64,000 nucleotides of DNA from an uncultured Prevotella sp. (GTDB lineage: Bacteria; Bacteroidota; Bacteroidia; Bacteroidales; Bacteroidaceae), in NCBI GenBank assembly GCA_900319905.1, contig ONQB01000001.1, positions 1-64,000 on the forward strand, in the 5' to 3' direction. The position numbers were made by a program, and so were the translations under genes. A model generated the notes under the pieces. That model had not been told where the DNA came from and did no database searches. It was given only the letters and a program-made list of their open reading frames with translations. Below, in pieces: positions 34,691-44,576 of the stretch; the stretch's first letter is position 1; each line of letters starts with the position of its first letter.

Positions 34691-34698
34691 TAACTTTG
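34691..34698 (+). promoter_or_regulatory. Promoter -7 element for the SusC/SusD locus
   Basis: TAACTTTG followed by C, 65 bases before the susC-like start, in an AT-rich leader. No sigma/anti-sigma or hybrid two-component regulator gene is adjacent, so control may be through this housekeeping promoter. Confidence 0.6.
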
Positions 34699-34763
34699 CA
34701 CCATCAATAGATATTAAAGTAAAAGAGAGAATCTTAGTAAATTAAAATTTAAGCAGAGAATCT

Positions 34764-37700
34764 ATGCAGAAAAGGCTATCAATGCTGTTGTCATGCCTAT
34801 TCATTTTTATAGGCATGGCGATGGCACAGACGAAAGTCAGTGGTACTGTGTTATCCTCAGAGAACGGCAATCAAGAACCCGTGATTGGTGCCTCTGTGAT
34901 GATAGAAGGTACGAAGACGGGTACTGTAACTGATGTTGATGGTAACTTTACCCTTGAAGCGCCAAAGGGAGCTACACTTGTTGTCTCGTATATTGGTATG
35001 CAGACACAACGTGTGAAGGCCGCTCCAAAAATGCAAATCGTATTGTCGGCTGACAACCAGACCTTGGGTGAGGTTGTCGTCACAGGTATCCAGAAGATGG
35101 ACAAGCGCCTCTTCACGGGTGCCACCACGAAGTTGGATGCCAACACGGCAAAGCTCGACGGTGTGGCTGATGTCAGTCGTGCCCTTGAGGGACGTGCAGC
35201 CGGTGTGTCGGTGCAGAATGTGAGTGGAACCTTCGGTACAGCGCCGAAGATCCGTGTGCGTGGTGCTACTTCCATTTATGGTACATCAAGCCCTCTGTGG
35301 GTGGTTGATGGTGTGATTATGGAAAATGCCGTCAATGTGAGTGCCGATGACCTGTCATCGGGCGATGCTACGACACTTATCTCCAATGCCATTGCCGGTC
35401 TGAATGCCGACGATATTGAAAGCTTCCAGGTGCTGAAGGATGGCTCTGCTACCTCTATTTATGGCGCGCGTGCCATGGCTGGTGTGATCGTCGTCACCAC
35501 GAAACGTGGTCGTGCCGGTCGTTCCACCATCAACTATACGGGTGAGTTCACTTATCGTCTGAAGCCAAGCTATTCCAACTATAACATCTCCAACTCTCAG
35601 GAACAGATGGGTATCTATAAGGAGATGGCCTCCAAGGGATGGCTGGAGTTCTCTACCCTTGCCAACAGCTCAACTTCTGGTCTGTATGGTAAGATGTATA
35701 CAAGTATCGCCACTTACGATCCGACACTCGGAAAGTATCAGTTGCCTTACACCGAGCAGGCCATGAACGCTTACTTGCAGCAGGCTGAGTTCCGCAACAC
35801 CGACTGGTTCGACCTCCTGTTCAAGAACAACATCATGCAGAACCACTCCGTGAGCATCTCTACCGGTACCGAAAAGGCCAGCCTCTATGCTTCTCTTTCG
35901 GCTGTGACCGACCCGGGATGGTACATCGACAGTAAGGTGCAGCGTTTTACGGGTAACATGAATGCCCAGTACAAGTTGTCGAAGAAGTTGTCAGTCAGCT
36001 TGCTGACCAATGCCAGCTATCGTGACCAGGATGCTCCTGGCACCATGGCCCGCACCACTGATGTTGTGTCGGGTAACGTGAGCCGTCAGTTCGATATCAA
36101 TCCGTTCAGCTATGCAATGAACACTTCGCGTACGCTCGACCCCAATGAGACGTATACGCGCAACTATGCTTCGTTCAATATCTTCGACGAGTTGGATAAC
36201 AACAAGATCAAGGCCAAGGTGACGGATATGAAGTTCCAGGGTGAGGTCAACTGGAAGCCTGTCTCTGGTCTTGAGCTCCATGCATTGGGTGCTTATCGTA
36301 TCTACAAGACCACGACCGAGCACTTTGTTTACAACAAATCAAACCAGGCTGAGGCTTATCGTGCAGGTGTTAACGATCCTACCATCATGTACAGCAACCC
36401 CTATCTGTATACCGACCAATCAGTTTCTAATGCACTGCCTGTTTCTGTGATGCCGCAAGGTGGTATCTACATCCGTGACGACAACGATGTGAAGCAGCTG
36501 ACCTTCCGTGGTACAGCTAATTATAATAAGGTGTGGAACGATACCCATATCTTCAACGGTTTGATTGGTATGGAAGCCAACCGTTCTGACTACGATGCGC
36601 AGATGCACCAGGATTATGGTGTGGACTACGACAATGGCCGCGAAGTGATCATCACCCCTCTCTTCTACAAGATGGCTAAGGAGCAGGGTACGGCCCTGAC
36701 CTCCTTCTCCCGTACTTGGGACCGCCGATTAGCTTACTTTGCCAATGCCAACTATTCTTATAAGGGCCGCTACTCTTTCAATGTGACCGGTCGCTACGAT
36801 GGTAGTAACCAGTTGGGTAAGAGCCGCAGTGCCCGCTGGCTCCCCACCTGGAATGTCTCCGGTGCTTGGAACGCCCACGAGGAGGAGTTCTTCAAGAAAT
36901 GGATGGAGCGCACTCATGGAGCCATGTCGAATGCAACACTTCGTTTGAGCTACTCACTGGTCGGTGAGCGTGGCAGCGCCTCCAACGCCCTGCCTATTTA
37001 CATGGCTTACCAACCCTTCCGTCCGCTGGCCAACGACGCAGAGACCGGTATTGAACTTTACAGTCTGGGCAACTCGGAGCTGACCTACGAGAAGAAGAAG
37101 GAGTTCAACGTAGGTGTTGACCTCGGTTTTATCAACAACCGTATCAACCTCGTTTCTGACTTCTACTGGCGCAAGAACTATGATCTGATGGGTTATATCT
37201 CTACAGAGAAATCTGGCGGTGAAAGTCAGAAGTTTGCCAACGTGGCCGCCATGCGCTCGCATGGTATAGAGTTCACGCTCAGCACCAAGAATATCATGAC
37301 CAAGGATCTGACGTGGACCTCCGACTTGACCTTCTCTTATGCGACGACCAAGATCACTGATTTGAAGTCTCGCAGTAACGTGCTGACTCTCGTTAGTGGC
37401 TCAGGTTATGCCCGCCAGGGATATCCTGTGCGTGCCCTGTTCTCTATTCCTTTCGCTGGACTCAACGACGAGGGTATACCTCAGACCATCGATCAGAATG
37501 GCAACGTGGTGACCACCAACGTCAACTTCCAGAACTTCGAACAGCTTGATTACCTGAAGTATGAAGGTCCTACAGACCCGACAACTACCGGTGGATTCAA
37601 CAATACGGTGGAATGGAAGAACTGGCGCCTGAATGTCTTCTTCACCTATTCGTTCGGCAATGTGTTGCGTCTCGACCCTGTGTTCTCTGCTGCTTATTCC

Positions 37701-38093
37701 GACATGGATGCCATGCCGAAGGAGTTCAAGAACCGCTGGGTGGAGCCTGGTGATGAGAAAGTCACTAACATTCCTACCATCGCTTCTACCCGTCAGTATC
37801 ACAACGACAGCCAGCTGAGCTATGCTTACAATGCATACAACTACTCAACGGCACGCGTGGCTAAGGGTGACTTTATTCGCCTGAAGGATATCTCGCTGAC
37901 CTACGAGTTCAGCAAGACTCTCATCTCTCACTTAGGTCTGAGCACGTTGAGCCTCAAGCTTGATGCCACCAACCTCTTCCTCCTCTATGCCGACGATAAA
38001 CTCAACGGTCAGGATCCGGAGTACGTCAATGCAGGTGGTGTGGCCAGCCCGACGCCTAAGCAGTTTACCTTTACCCTCCGTTTGGGTATCTAA
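34764..38093 (+). CDS. SusC/RagA-family TonB-dependent outer membrane transporter
   Basis: The 1109-residue protein has a signal peptide (residues 1-21, ending MAMA), a carboxypeptidase-regulatory-like domain (about 25-100, VSGTVLS and GTVTDVDGNFTLE), a TonB plug (about 110-235, with KIRVRGATSIYGTSSPLWVV and the GSATSIYGARAMAGVIVV motif) and a large beta-barrel ending in FTFTLRLGI, the C-terminal aromatic/hydrophobic outer-membrane signature. Paired with the SusD-like lipoprotein next to it, it would import a large substrate in a TonB-dependent way. The neighbouring metallohydrolase and M6 proteases suggest peptides rather than glycans; that is inference. Confidence 0.95.
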   Translation: MQKRLSMLLSCLFIFIGMAMAQTKVSGTVLSSENGNQEPVIGASVMIEGTKTGTVTDVDGNFTLEAPKGATLVVSYIGMQTQRVKAAPKMQIVLSADNQTLGEVVVTGIQKMDKRLFTGATTKLDANTAKLDGVADVSRALEGRAAGVSVQNVSGTFGTAPKIRVRGATSIYGTSSPLWVVDGVIMENAVNVSADDLSSGDATTLISNAIAGLNADDIESFQVLKDGSATSIYGARAMAGVIVVTTKRGRAGRSTINYTGEFTYRLKPSYSNYNISNSQEQMGIYKEMASKGWLEFSTLANSSTSGLYGKMYTSIATYDPTLGKYQLPYTEQAMNAYLQQAEFRNTDWFDLLFKNNIMQNHSVSISTGTEKASLYASLSAVTDPGWYIDSKVQRFTGNMNAQYKLSKKLSVSLLTNASYRDQDAPGTMARTTDVVSGNVSRQFDINPFSYAMNTSRTLDPNETYTRNYASFNIFDELDNNKIKAKVTDMKFQGEVNWKPVSGLELHALGAYRIYKTTTEHFVYNKSNQAEAYRAGVNDPTIMYSNPYLYTDQSVSNALPVSVMPQGGIYIRDDNDVKQLTFRGTANYNKVWNDTHIFNGLIGMEANRSDYDAQMHQDYGVDYDNGREVIITPLFYKMAKEQGTALTSFSRTWDRRLAYFANANYSYKGRYSFNVTGRYDGSNQLGKSRSARWLPTWNVSGAWNAHEEEFFKKWMERTHGAMSNATLRLSYSLVGERGSASNALPIYMAYQPFRPLANDAETGIELYSLGNSELTYEKKKEFNVGVDLGFINNRINLVSDFYWRKNYDLMGYISTEKSGGESQKFANVAAMRSHGIEFTLSTKNIMTKDLTWTSDLTFSYATTKITDLKSRSNVLTLVSGSGYARQGYPVRALFSIPFAGLNDEGIPQTIDQNGNVVTTNVNFQNFEQLDYLKYEGPTDPTTTGGFNNTVEWKNWRLNVFFTYSFGNVLRLDPVFSAAYSDMDAMPKEFKNRWVEPGDEKVTNIPTIASTRQYHNDSQLSYAYNAYNYSTARVAKGDFIRLKDISLTYEFSKTLISHLGLSTLSLKLDATNLFLLYADDKLNGQDPEYVNAGGVASPTPKQFTFTLRLGI

Positions 38094-38144
38094 ATAGGAC
38101 ATAGTATTTTCATAGTTTAGTCAATACATATCAGAGTATATTCA

Positions 38145-39893
38145 ATGAGCAAACATTATTATATAGCCGCAATGATGCTGGGCGGGCTTCTCTCGCTGGC
38201 ATCCTGCACCGACAGTTTCCTTGACAAGAACCCTGACGAGCGTACCGAAATTGATACACCCGAAAAGGTGACAAGTCTGCTGGTGAGTGCCTACCCTGAC
38301 AATAGTCCCGCACTCATCTGCGAGATGTCGAGCGATAACATCATCGACAACAACGCCCATCATAGCTATTGGGACAGAAACACGAGCAGTCTGCATTCGA
38401 TGTACTACAATCTTAACAGCTACGATCGTTCCGATGATGAGGCCTTTAAGTTCGAACCGATTGTCTCCTCTACGCAGCAGGACTCTCCCAATGGTGTATG
38501 GACCAGTTACTACCATGCCATCGCTACGGCCAACCATGCCCTGCGGGCCCTCGATGAGATTGCTGCCGAGAATGGCGGCACCTACACAGCGCAGATGACT
38601 GCTGCCAAAGGTGAGGCCCTCATGATACGTGCCTTCAGCCACTTCATGCTGGTCAACATCTTCTCCCAGGCTTATAAAGACTCCACACTGAGCAAAGCCG
38701 ACATCGGCGTGCCCTATGTCACAGAGCCCGAGAATAAGGTGTTGGTCCATTACGATCGTGGCAACGTGGCCGATGTCTATGCCAAGATTAAAGCCGATAT
38801 GGAGGAAGCACTTCCCCTTATCACTGATCAGTACTACACACAGCCTAAGTGGCACTTCAATGTGAAGGCGGCACACGCTTTCGCCTGCCGTTTCTATCTC
38901 TTCACCCGCGATTACGACAAGTGCATCGAACAGGCCAATCAGGTGCTCGGCACCGATCCTACGTTGCTGCCCTCGCAGTTGATCAACTACGCTAAGTTCG
39001 TCGATGATCAGAACTTGACCAACTACACTAACCACTGGACGGGTTCTGATGTGGCCAACAATATCATGCTTATCGACACCTATAGTAGTTTCTTCAAGCA
39101 CATCGCTTCCAGCAGCCGCTACAGCCACAACGCTGAGGCAGCTCACTGCACGGTCAACCGCGCATGGCCTACTGCAGGTTACACCATTCTGCCCTGCGCC
39201 CTCGTCTCCGGGTTGTTCATCAATGGCAACCAGGACTACGGACTCTGGTGGAGCCGCAACTGCGGTCCTTCCTTCCAGTATACTGACCGCGTGTCCGGCA
39301 TCGGTTATTATCACAACATCCGCCAGGAGTTCACCAATACCGAGGTATTGCTCAACCGCGCCGAGGCTGAGGTGCTGTGCTCCCGTCACGATACCGCTGC
39401 TGCTCTGGCCGATATGCAGGCCATCGAGAACAGCCGTCAGACGACGCCTGAATACAATGATGCCTTCTCTCCGCTCACCGAGCAGTTGGTTAGACGTTAC
39501 TGGCAGTATCCCGGCGACCTCAGTGCCGCCTATAACAGGCAGCATGCCGGACAGAGCCTGTATCCTTCTTGGAGCTTCACGCAGAGGATGAGTCCTTCGT
39601 TCGTCGTGCCCGAGAACTGTGAGAAGTGGATGAACCTCATTCAGGACTATCGCCGCACCGAACTGCTCTTCACGGGTATGCGCTTCTTCGACCTGAAGCG
39701 TTTCGGTATTGAGTACAGCCATATCTATGGTCCTAACGATGAGGAATTTAAACTCACCTGGAACGATCCTCGTCGTGCCATCGAGGTGCCTGCCGATGCA
39801 CTCGCTGCCGGCCTCGCTTCTTCACGTCCGAAGGCTACTGATACCAATCCCACAAGAGTGAGCAGCAGCTCGGTACGCAAAATCAATAAATAA
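38145..39893 (+). CDS. SusD/RagB-family outer membrane lipoprotein
   Basis: The 582-residue protein begins with a lipoprotein signal (LLSLASC, cysteine near residue 24) and then SFLDKNPDERTEIDTPEKV, the standard start of SusD-like proteins. The TPR-like helical part includes YYHAIATANHALRALDEI and AKGEALMIRAFSHFMLVNIF, and the late RRTELLFTGMRFFDLKRF is the family's C-terminal signature. It forms the lid on the SusC-like barrel encoded 51 bp upstream and determines substrate capture at the cell surface. Confidence 0.95.
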   Translation: MSKHYYIAAMMLGGLLSLASCTDSFLDKNPDERTEIDTPEKVTSLLVSAYPDNSPALICEMSSDNIIDNNAHHSYWDRNTSSLHSMYYNLNSYDRSDDEAFKFEPIVSSTQQDSPNGVWTSYYHAIATANHALRALDEIAAENGGTYTAQMTAAKGEALMIRAFSHFMLVNIFSQAYKDSTLSKADIGVPYVTEPENKVLVHYDRGNVADVYAKIKADMEEALPLITDQYYTQPKWHFNVKAAHAFACRFYLFTRDYDKCIEQANQVLGTDPTLLPSQLINYAKFVDDQNLTNYTNHWTGSDVANNIMLIDTYSSFFKHIASSSRYSHNAEAAHCTVNRAWPTAGYTILPCALVSGLFINGNQDYGLWWSRNCGPSFQYTDRVSGIGYYHNIRQEFTNTEVLLNRAEAEVLCSRHDTAAALADMQAIENSRQTTPEYNDAFSPLTEQLVRRYWQYPGDLSAAYNRQHAGQSLYPSWSFTQRMSPSFVVPENCEKWMNLIQDYRRTELLFTGMRFFDLKRFGIEYSHIYGPNDEEFKLTWNDPRRAIEVPADALAAGLASSRPKATDTNPTRVSSSSVRKINK

Positions 39894-39898
39894 CCCTC

Positions 39899-39916
39899 AT
39901 TGGACTTATTGGACTT
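39899..39916. repeat. 9-bp direct repeat, two units
   Basis: ATTGGACTT occurs twice in a row in the short gap between the SusD gene and the metallohydrolase gene. It is minor by itself but has the same 9-bp period as other intergenic arrays here. Confidence 0.6.
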
Positions 39917-39939
39917 AGTTAGTAATGAAAGCATTCACA

Positions 39940-41238
39940 ATGAAAACTATTAAGTTTAACATTTGGCTTCTCGGACTGATAGCTATGGTCTGCGGGGCTA
40001 TGACGTCATGCTCCGACGACGATCTGGGCCCGAGTATCTTCGACGCTACCTATCATCCCCTTGACAGGAGTCTCTACTCGTTCCCGCTCGACTCCTTCGT
40101 GGAGGTCAACTATCGTGAGCCTTACAATATCCGCTTCATCTATAAGATGGAGGATATCGGTACGAACATGAACTACAACCTCGTGCCGGTCGACTACCAG
40201 AAGGCGGTCAAGTTTGCCGTGCTGGGCAAATATCTCTGGTATGATGTATATAAGAAAGAGGTGGGTGACGAGTTCCTTAAGAAGTACACTCCGCATATCA
40301 TCCAGCTCATCGGCTCACCGGCTTACAATGCCAATTCCGGTACGGAGGTGTTGGGTACGGCCGAGGGCGGTTTGAAGATCACCCTTTATAAAGGCAACGA
40401 ACTCGATGAGACAAGCATCGACTCCCTCAACGAGTACTTCTTCCGCACGATGCACCATGAGTTCAGTCACATCCTTCACCAGAATGTGATTATCCCTACC
40501 TCGTTCCGTGCCATCAGCAATGGTCAGTACAATGCCATGAACTGGCAGGAGACCGCCGACTCCATCGCGTTGTCCCGTGGCTTCTTCCTTCAGTATGCTT
40601 CCTCCGGTTACGAGGAGGACTGGGTAGAGCTCATCGCCAACTACATTACCCGTACCGACGATCAGTGGAAAGCTTATCTCAACACCGCCAATTACGGTTG
40701 GGAGGTCGACACCATCCCTGCTGAGCGCTATACCCGCTCGCTCGGCGTCAACACCATGAGCTACTCGCTGCAGCAGTATAAGAAACTCATCAAGCAGATG
40801 CAGCGCCAAGGCCGTGTCAACTTCGACTCTATCGGCTATCGTCTCTTCACCGGTGATGTCAAATCCGAGGGTGGCGGCCTCGCCAGCTATGTGGTCGTCC
40901 GCAAGCAGATTCAGCGCAACGCCGATGGCTATCCTGCCCTTGATCAGGATGGCAAGATAGTTTACCTCGACTCCGATGGCATCAACGGCCGTTCTGTACT
41001 GGAACAGAAGTTTGGTATTATCAAAGAGTGGTTGAAAACCAACTTCAACTACGACATCGACAAGGTGCACAAAGAGGTGCAGCGCCGCCAGTATGTCGTG
41101 AACGATGACGGTACCTACAAGCTCGATGCCAATGGCGATCCCATCAACGCGCTCATGCAACCCTCTTCTACCGATCCGTCGCGAACGGTGATGGACGTGC
41201 TGCTTGATGGTGTCAACCAGTATAAAGCTTTGCAATAA
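39940..41238 (+). CDS. Zinc metallohydrolase lipoprotein associated with SusC/SusD
   Basis: The 432-residue protein has a lipoprotein signal (CGAMTSC) and a zinc motif HEFSH at residues 173-177, preceded by FFRTMH, as in the putative zinc-binding metallopeptidases often found beside SusC/SusD (substrate import-associated family). An ETADSIALSRGFF segment follows and may supply the third zinc ligand from a glutamate or aspartate. I chose the second ATG (39940, MKTIKFN), which gives a clean signal; five codons of an upstream ATG add MKAFT. It is the third gene of the SusC/SusD operon. Surface proteolysis is the expected role but substrate is unknown. Confidence 0.85.
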   Translation: MKTIKFNIWLLGLIAMVCGAMTSCSDDDLGPSIFDATYHPLDRSLYSFPLDSFVEVNYREPYNIRFIYKMEDIGTNMNYNLVPVDYQKAVKFAVLGKYLWYDVYKKEVGDEFLKKYTPHIIQLIGSPAYNANSGTEVLGTAEGGLKITLYKGNELDETSIDSLNEYFFRTMHHEFSHILHQNVIIPTSFRAISNGQYNAMNWQETADSIALSRGFFLQYASSGYEEDWVELIANYITRTDDQWKAYLNTANYGWEVDTIPAERYTRSLGVNTMSYSLQQYKKLIKQMQRQGRVNFDSIGYRLFTGDVKSEGGGLASYVVVRKQIQRNADGYPALDQDGKIVYLDSDGINGRSVLEQKFGIIKEWLKTNFNYDIDKVHKEVQRRQYVVNDDGTYKLDANGDPINALMQPSSTDPSRTVMDVLLDGVNQYKALQ

Positions 41239-41278
41239 CACCCACATTGATTAATCATATCATCAATCGCAATCGAAT

Positions 41279-42670
41279 ATGATCAAGATGAATAAGATAT
41301 ATAGTCTTTCATTGGCTTGTCTTGCCGTGCTGAGTTTCTCTGCTTGCAGCAATGAGGAAGACGATCTCTTCAGCAGCTCGGCTGCTGAGCGACTCAATCA
41401 GGCAAAGACCAAGTACTCGGCCCTGCTCGCTTCTTCCAATGGCGGATGGGCCATGGAATATTATGCTACCAACGACAGCGTTGGCAGTAGCGCAACAGAC
41501 TATCGTGCTGTTGGCTATCAGCTCTGCGCTAAGTTCAGCAGTGATGGTTCCGTCACCATGGGCATGAACAACCGCTTCAGCAATGATACTTACGTATCCG
41601 ACCGCTCGCTTTGGGACATTATCACCGACGACGGTCCTGTACTCTCGTTCTCAACCTACAACGACTGCATTCATGCATTCTGCGATCCTAACGACCTGCC
41701 CACGTCCATCCGTGGCGGAGGCTCCAGCGTGACCGGTCTGGGTGCTGAGGGTGACTACGAGTTTGTGATCACTGACCTTCAGGACAATGCGGAGCAGGGC
41801 ACTATCAAGGGCAAGAAGCGTGGTACCTATGTTCGTATGACGCGTCTGCCCGAGGGCACTGACTTCCAGCAGTACCTCGCCGAGTGCGACAGCTTCCGCA
41901 ACGTAGTCTTCGGCGGCAGCCGCTATTCCGAGCCCGTCCTCGACCTGGGCAAGAGCAGCTACTGCATCCAGTCGCTCTCCAAGGCAGCATCTCCTAAGAT
42001 CTATCCTTTCCATGGTGACTCTATCCTCTGCATGCTCCGTCGCCCGTTCATCGTCAGCAAGCGTGACGGCAACTACTATCTGCGCTTCAAATGGGCGTTT
42101 GAGGTGGGACAGGACAGCACCGTCCAGGAGTTTGTCTACAACCCCGACAAGCAGATGTTCACGGGTGTAGGCGATGGCAATGAGATCTACACCATCCATG
42201 GTCAAGATCCCACAACGTTCTTCTCTGACAAGGTCAGTGCGGGCTCCAGCTGGCGATATATGGCTTCCGACCAGGGTAACTCTGATGCTTATTCTTCACT
42301 TTGGACCGCATTCACGTCGGCTCTGCGCAGTATGAAATATTCCATTAATGGAAATTATTTCACCTTGACGAAGGTTGACGACAAACTGCGCCTGAACATC
42401 AACGTGCGTACTAATCGTAATCAACAGCTGCGCTTGTATTACCTCTTCAACTATACGGTTGACAATGGCAATGTCAAATTGACCTATGACGCACCTGAGG
42501 ACAACTTGTCAACAACGGTGCTCAATGCCATTCCGACCCTTAAAAATATGCTGGACGCTGTGTCCGATACTTATAGTGTGACAGGTGCTTCGTCTGTATT
42601 CGATCTCACGACGCTGCGCCTCACCTCAACTTCATCTTCCGAGAAGGTGATGAATCTTCATTTGCTTTAA
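41279..42670 (+). CDS. DUF4302-type lipoprotein
   Basis: The 463-residue protein starts MIKMNKIYSLSLACLAVLSF and has a lipoprotein cysteine in SFSACSN. The body reads LNQAKTKYSALLASSNGGWA and MEYYATND, the start typical of DUF4302-type surface lipoproteins that accompany SusC/SusD and the zinc metallohydrolase in Bacteroidota. No catalytic motif is seen. It is 40 bp after the metallohydrolase gene, in the same operon, and may bind substrate at the cell surface. Confidence 0.75.
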   Translation: MIKMNKIYSLSLACLAVLSFSACSNEEDDLFSSSAAERLNQAKTKYSALLASSNGGWAMEYYATNDSVGSSATDYRAVGYQLCAKFSSDGSVTMGMNNRFSNDTYVSDRSLWDIITDDGPVLSFSTYNDCIHAFCDPNDLPTSIRGGGSSVTGLGAEGDYEFVITDLQDNAEQGTIKGKKRGTYVRMTRLPEGTDFQQYLAECDSFRNVVFGGSRYSEPVLDLGKSSYCIQSLSKAASPKIYPFHGDSILCMLRRPFIVSKRDGNYYLRFKWAFEVGQDSTVQEFVYNPDKQMFTGVGDGNEIYTIHGQDPTTFFSDKVSAGSSWRYMASDQGNSDAYSSLWTAFTSALRSMKYSINGNYFTLTKVDDKLRLNINVRTNRNQQLRLYYLFNYTVDNGNVKLTYDAPEDNLSTTVLNAIPTLKNMLDAVSDTYSVTGASSVFDLTTLRLTSTSSSEKVMNLHLL

Positions 42671-42705
42671 TTTATAATACTAGTATTATCTTTAAAACGT
42701 TTTTT

Positions 42706-44313
42706 ATGATTAGACATTTATTCTCTATTGCTGCGTTGGCGTTAGGTACGCTTTCTGCCAATGCTCAGACTGTGGAATTTAACAACGGTCTGAAAGCACA
42801 GGCTATGCAAAAGACATCTGCCATCAAGTCCGTATTTTCGAAGGCTAAGGTTGGCGGTATCGTATTAAGAAGCAAGAATGCTGCGCCAGCACAGAAGCGT
42901 GCAGAAGAAAGCTCTGTTAATGCATTTTATGGTGAGCCGAAGGGTGGCTTCTGGCGTGGAATGGAACCAGAAGGCTGGTATACAAAACCTGTATACTATA
43001 CCCCTGCTTTTATTGACCAGACCTGGGTCAACTATAGTGATGGCGATAACCTTTCTTATACTTGGCAGATTGATACCATAAGCAAGACAAAGTCTACTGA
43101 CAAGGACTATGTCTATCAGATATTTGGTTCCTATCCTATGCCAACATTGACTGTCACTGATGGTACAAACACCAGCTCTTATGTTTATACAGGTTACGAT
43201 AATAACGATAATCCAACAGATGCCTACTGGTTTAGTGGCACCGATAGCATCAGCGCTATGGGCAACGCTGATCCCGCATCTGGAACTTATGCTTATTACT
43301 ATAAGGGAACTGGATTCGCTGCTAATACCAATTTCTATGGCACAAGCCACAAGGTTACAGGCTTCGTAGAGTTTTTTGATGCTCCAACAGATACAGTGCA
43401 GGCTTCAAGTATCTACATGGCAACCCTTTCTACATCGGGGTCTCTTGCAGATGCCCTTGGCAGCAATAAGCTGACAGCAAACATTGATTACTATGATGAG
43501 GCCACTAAGGGTTGGTATCGTTTTACTAGTGTGACTGCTGGCGCATCTGATGTTGTCAACACGGGTGGTTTTGACTACACTGTATTCACCTTCATGTCTT
43601 CGGATCCTATCCTTGGTGAACTGCCAACTCCTATCGTTTTGCCTAAACGTCCCTTGCGTGTCTCTGTTACTGGTTTTGACAAGCTCGCTTCAACATTCAA
43701 TCCGTTGATGTTGTTCAGCTCAGCTAATGGTTTCTTAGGTAATGGCTATGCAATTCTTGATAACGACAGCCTGGCATCTTTTGATTATAAAAATACTGAA
43801 TATAGTGCCTGCAACCTCCACATTGGCTTCAATGCAGCCATGCCTGTTCTGAAATTGGCTAGTACCGATCCCTCTTTCGCTGTTGACTTCCCGACAGCTG
43901 GCGGCATTGGAGTGACTGGTGTAGAGGATGGTAAGTCTTATAATGATATCACTTTCTATACACTGTCCAGCGCTGACAATATTACGGTAGATGCTCCAGA
44001 TTGGGTGACTGGTTATCAATGGGATAGCAGTTATGCTGATTATGGCGTTCAAAGTCTTTTCCTCCAGGCTGACGCTCTGCCCGCAGGTACCGCTGGTCGC
44101 CGTGGTGTCGTTACGCTGAACTGCTTCGGTAAGGAACTGAAGATCAAGCTCACTCAGGGTGATGTAACCAACATTCCTGATCCTACAGCTGTACGTAACA
44201 TCTCTGTTGAGAAGAAGACCAACGATAAGATCTACAACATTGCCGGTCAGCAGGTAAGCAAGGACTATAAGGGTCTTGTTATCAAGAACGGCAAGAAGTT
44301 CTTCAACAAGTAA
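42706..44313 (+). CDS. Secreted protein with T9SS-like C-terminal tail, function unknown
   Basis: The 535-residue protein has a standard signal peptide (ending SANAQ), a body rich in Ser, Thr, Tyr and Asp with beta-sandwich character, and a C-terminal tail (about residues 490-535) that reads KIYNIAGQQVSKDYKGLVIK and ends GKKFFNK. The tail matches those of the two M6 proteases downstream and resembles the type A sorting domain of the type IX secretion system. It lies 35 bp after the DUF4302 gene and ends the operon at a terminator. No enzyme motif was recognised. Confidence 0.7.
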   Translation: MIRHLFSIAALALGTLSANAQTVEFNNGLKAQAMQKTSAIKSVFSKAKVGGIVLRSKNAAPAQKRAEESSVNAFYGEPKGGFWRGMEPEGWYTKPVYYTPAFIDQTWVNYSDGDNLSYTWQIDTISKTKSTDKDYVYQIFGSYPMPTLTVTDGTNTSSYVYTGYDNNDNPTDAYWFSGTDSISAMGNADPASGTYAYYYKGTGFAANTNFYGTSHKVTGFVEFFDAPTDTVQASSIYMATLSTSGSLADALGSNKLTANIDYYDEATKGWYRFTSVTAGASDVVNTGGFDYTVFTFMSSDPILGELPTPIVLPKRPLRVSVTGFDKLASTFNPLMLFSSANGFLGNGYAILDNDSLASFDYKNTEYSACNLHIGFNAAMPVLKLASTDPSFAVDFPTAGGIGVTGVEDGKSYNDITFYTLSSADNITVDAPDWVTGYQWDSSYADYGVQSLFLQADALPAGTAGRRGVVTLNCFGKELKIKLTQGDVTNIPDPTAVRNISVEKKTNDKIYNIAGQQVSKDYKGLVIKNGKKFFNK

Positions 44314-44359
44314 TCAGTTTCCAGTCAGGTCTCCTGACAACTTACAGATACTTCTTTTT

Positions 44360-44391
44360 AGGGGTAGGGCCTTTGGTCTTACCCCTTTTTT
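44360..44391 (+). terminator. Terminator of the SusC/SusD operon
   Basis: AGGGGTA with an inner GGGCC/GGTC part pairs with TACCCCT and is followed by TTTTTTG. It lies about 50 bases after the secreted-protein gene. Confidence 0.75.
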
Positions 44392-44522
44392 GATGCATTC
44401 ACTGGCCGTGTGTACATGAGGTCATGATGGATTGCTAACTATTAGGTATCCTGTTTTGAGCCATTTGACTGATTCATAGGGAAAAGATTGTCAGTCAACT
44501 CCTTCTTCTCATATTTTCTTTG

Positions 44523-44530
44523 TACTTTTG
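44523..44530 (+). promoter_or_regulatory. Promoter -7 element for the first M6 protease gene
   Basis: TACTTTTG followed by C fits TAnnTTTG, 46 bases before the ATG at 44577. This placement is a further reason to reject an in-frame ATG at 44520. Confidence 0.55.
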
Positions 44531-44576
44531 CAACACAAATCATAATAGTATTACACCACCCATTTATCATTCACAA

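Noticed and set aside
38142..39722. 526-codon frame opposite the SusD gene
   Set aside because: The plus strand encodes a clear SusD protein; the opposite frame is Val/His-rich as expected of a shadow.
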